This document shows positions 12,725 through 13,739 of a stretch of DNA of 13,739 bases, one piece after another. The notes below the pieces were generated by a model. The model was given only the letters and a program-made list of their open reading frames with translations, was not told the DNA's origin and did not search any database. Where the stretch lies: the NCBI GenBank assembly GCA_021737445.1, contig JAIPDY010000072.1, positions 1-13,739 on the forward strand. Direction: 5' to 3'. A program made the translations under genes and the position numbers. The DNA is from Desulfotignum sp. Lineage in GTDB: Bacteria; Desulfobacterota; Desulfobacteria; Desulfobacterales; Desulfobacteraceae. Positions within the stretch are counted from its first letter, which is position 1. The number at the start of each line of letters is the position of its first letter.

Positions 12725-13739
12725 TCAGGCACATTTGGAAATAGCCATCTGCCTGGACCGGACCCAGGTCCGTTTCAACAGATGAAAAATCTCCCCTGGC
12801 ATGCCTTCGGGCAGATCCACCAGGGAAAATTCGGGCTGGATATGGATCTCTTTGATGTGCCTGCTTTCCAGACCGGCTTCATTGGCTATGGCACCCACAA
12901 TATCTTTTGGTTTTATGCCGTGGGATTCCCCCACCTCAATGCGGTATCGTTCCATGCCAGGCCGGAGAGGTGTGGGAATAATGGGAACAACCGGTTCAGA
13001 AAAAGATGGTTTTTTGCCTGAGGCCGGCTTTCTGGTCTGTTTTGCGGGTCTTGCAGATGCAGCAGGTGTTTTGTCCTCTTTTTTTGCAGCCATCAGCAAA
13101 GGGGTGTCACCATGGGCCATTCTGGCCAGGGCCGCTGCCACCTTTGCCATGGGCAGGTCATTGGTTTGTGCATAGGATGCAACCAAAGATTCAAATGTTT
13201 CCAGGTCGCAGCTTTCCAGGGTTTTGCTGATGCTGTCATGGAAGTTGGCAATACGCTTTTGGTTCACGGCCTTTGGAGAGGGCAGATACATTTCTTTAAT
13301 GGGCTGTCTGGTGGCTTTTTCGATTTTTTTTACCATCCAGCGTTCATTTCTTCCGGTGAACAAGATCGCCTCTCCGGTGCGGCCGGCCCTGCCGGTGCGG
13401 CCGATGCGGTGGATATAGGGATCCACCTGCCCGGGCAGATCATAGTTGATCACATGGGAGATCCGGTCCACATCAAGCCCTCTGGCTGCCACATCCGTGG
13501 CCACCAGGATGTCGATACGCCCGTTTTTCAGGCGGCTCACTGTCTGTTCTCTGGCAGACTGGGCCATGTCCCCGTTCAGGGGTTCTGCCTTGAACCCGCT
13601 GGCTTCCAGGTTTTTGGCCACAGCAAGGGTGGATGATTTTGTTTTTACAAATACGATGACCCCGTCAAAGGATTCAGCTGAAAGGATGCGCACCAGGGCA
13701 TGGGCTTTTGTGGCACCTTTGGCCATCCAGAACCTCTGG
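12725..13739 (-). CDS. deaD: DeaD/CsdA-type DEAD-box RNA helicase, C-terminal part
   Basis: The frame continues through the right edge (QRFW precedes the first Met visible, at 13726), so the ATP-binding first RecA domain lies outside the window. What remains is the second RecA-like domain with motif IV (VIVFVKTK), motif V (VATDVAARGLDV, 75-86 from Met 13726) and motif VI (YIHRIGRTGRA, 104-114). A helical dimerisation-like segment, a Lys/Pro/Ala-rich linker (about 213-256) and a DbpA-type RNA-binding domain (259-333, MERYRIEVGESHGIKPKDIVGAI) follow. That order is characteristic of DeaD/CsdA, which unwinds structured RNA in ribosome assembly and cold adaptation. The linker is shorter than in Escherichia coli DeaD. 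The small protein gene follows on the same strand. No damage is visible in the part seen. Confidence 0.92.
   Translation of the reverse strand, partial: QRFWMAKGATKAHALVRILSAESFDGVIVFVKTKSSTLAVAKNLEASGFKAEPLNGDMAQSAREQTVSRLKNGRIDILVATDVAARGLDVDRISHVINYDLPGQVDPYIHRIGRTGRAGRTGEAILFTGRNERWMVKKIEKATRQPIKEMYLPSPKAVNQKRIANFHDSISKTLESCDLETFESLVASYAQTNDLPMAKVAAALARMAHGDTPLLMAAKKEDKTPAASARPAKQTRKPASGKKPSFSEPVVPIIPTPLRPGMERYRIEVGESHGIKPKDIVGAIANEAGLESRHIKEIHIQPEFSLVDLPEGMPGEIFHLLKRTWVRSRQMAISKCA

Overview
The window reads as chromosomal DNA of an anaerobic bacterium of the Desulfobacterota (sulfate-reducer type, Desulfobacteraceae-like). This rests on protein character, not on a marker gene: a TrpB2-type tryptophan synthase beta chain, a DUF6125-like cysteine-rich protein, a short CPRLG/CW-motif cysteine protein, and a standalone medium/long-chain acyl-CoA ligase are typical company there. 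Genus is inference only. There are no rRNA or tRNA genes, no CRISPR array and no recognisable insertion sequence.

Left end (1-1450): visibly more A/T-rich and accessory in character. It holds the possible tail of an unknown gene, a NucS/DUF91-like PD-(D/E)XK nuclease whose 5' end looks damaged or oddly started, and a complete type II toxin-antitoxin pair (ribbon-helix-helix antitoxin plus MazF/PemK toxin, overlapping by 16 nt). An operator-like inverted repeat sits on the pair's promoter.

Centre left (1640-6270): a 1156-residue DUF748/AsmA-like envelope protein on the minus strand with a good promoter. It is transcribed away from a two-gene plus-strand unit: a four-cysteine 102-residue protein whose stop overlaps the start of a compact ABC-type ATPase.

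Centre (6363-9000): trpB2 on the plus strand converges on a fold-type I PLP aminotransferase on the minus strand, with a 16-bp perfect hairpin between them. Both are PLP enzymes of amino-acid metabolism, but no other trp genes are present.

Centre right (9060-11837): a conserved-looking unknown protein (minus) and a DUF6125-like protein (plus) diverge from a region with an inverted repeat and two mutually exclusive hairpins. The DUF6125-like gene then converges on an AMP-forming acyl-CoA synthetase (minus).

Right end (11838-13739): the 364-base gap between the acyl-CoA synthetase and a small acidic cytoplasmic protein holds the most interesting structure. A TTGACA promoter, an imperfect 13-bp hairpin with a C-rich loop, two ATCCTTCC repeats and a textbook intrinsic terminator all point to an unannotated small RNA of about 174 nt on the plus strand. 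The window closes with the C-terminal part of a DeaD/CsdA RNA helicase that runs off the right edge.
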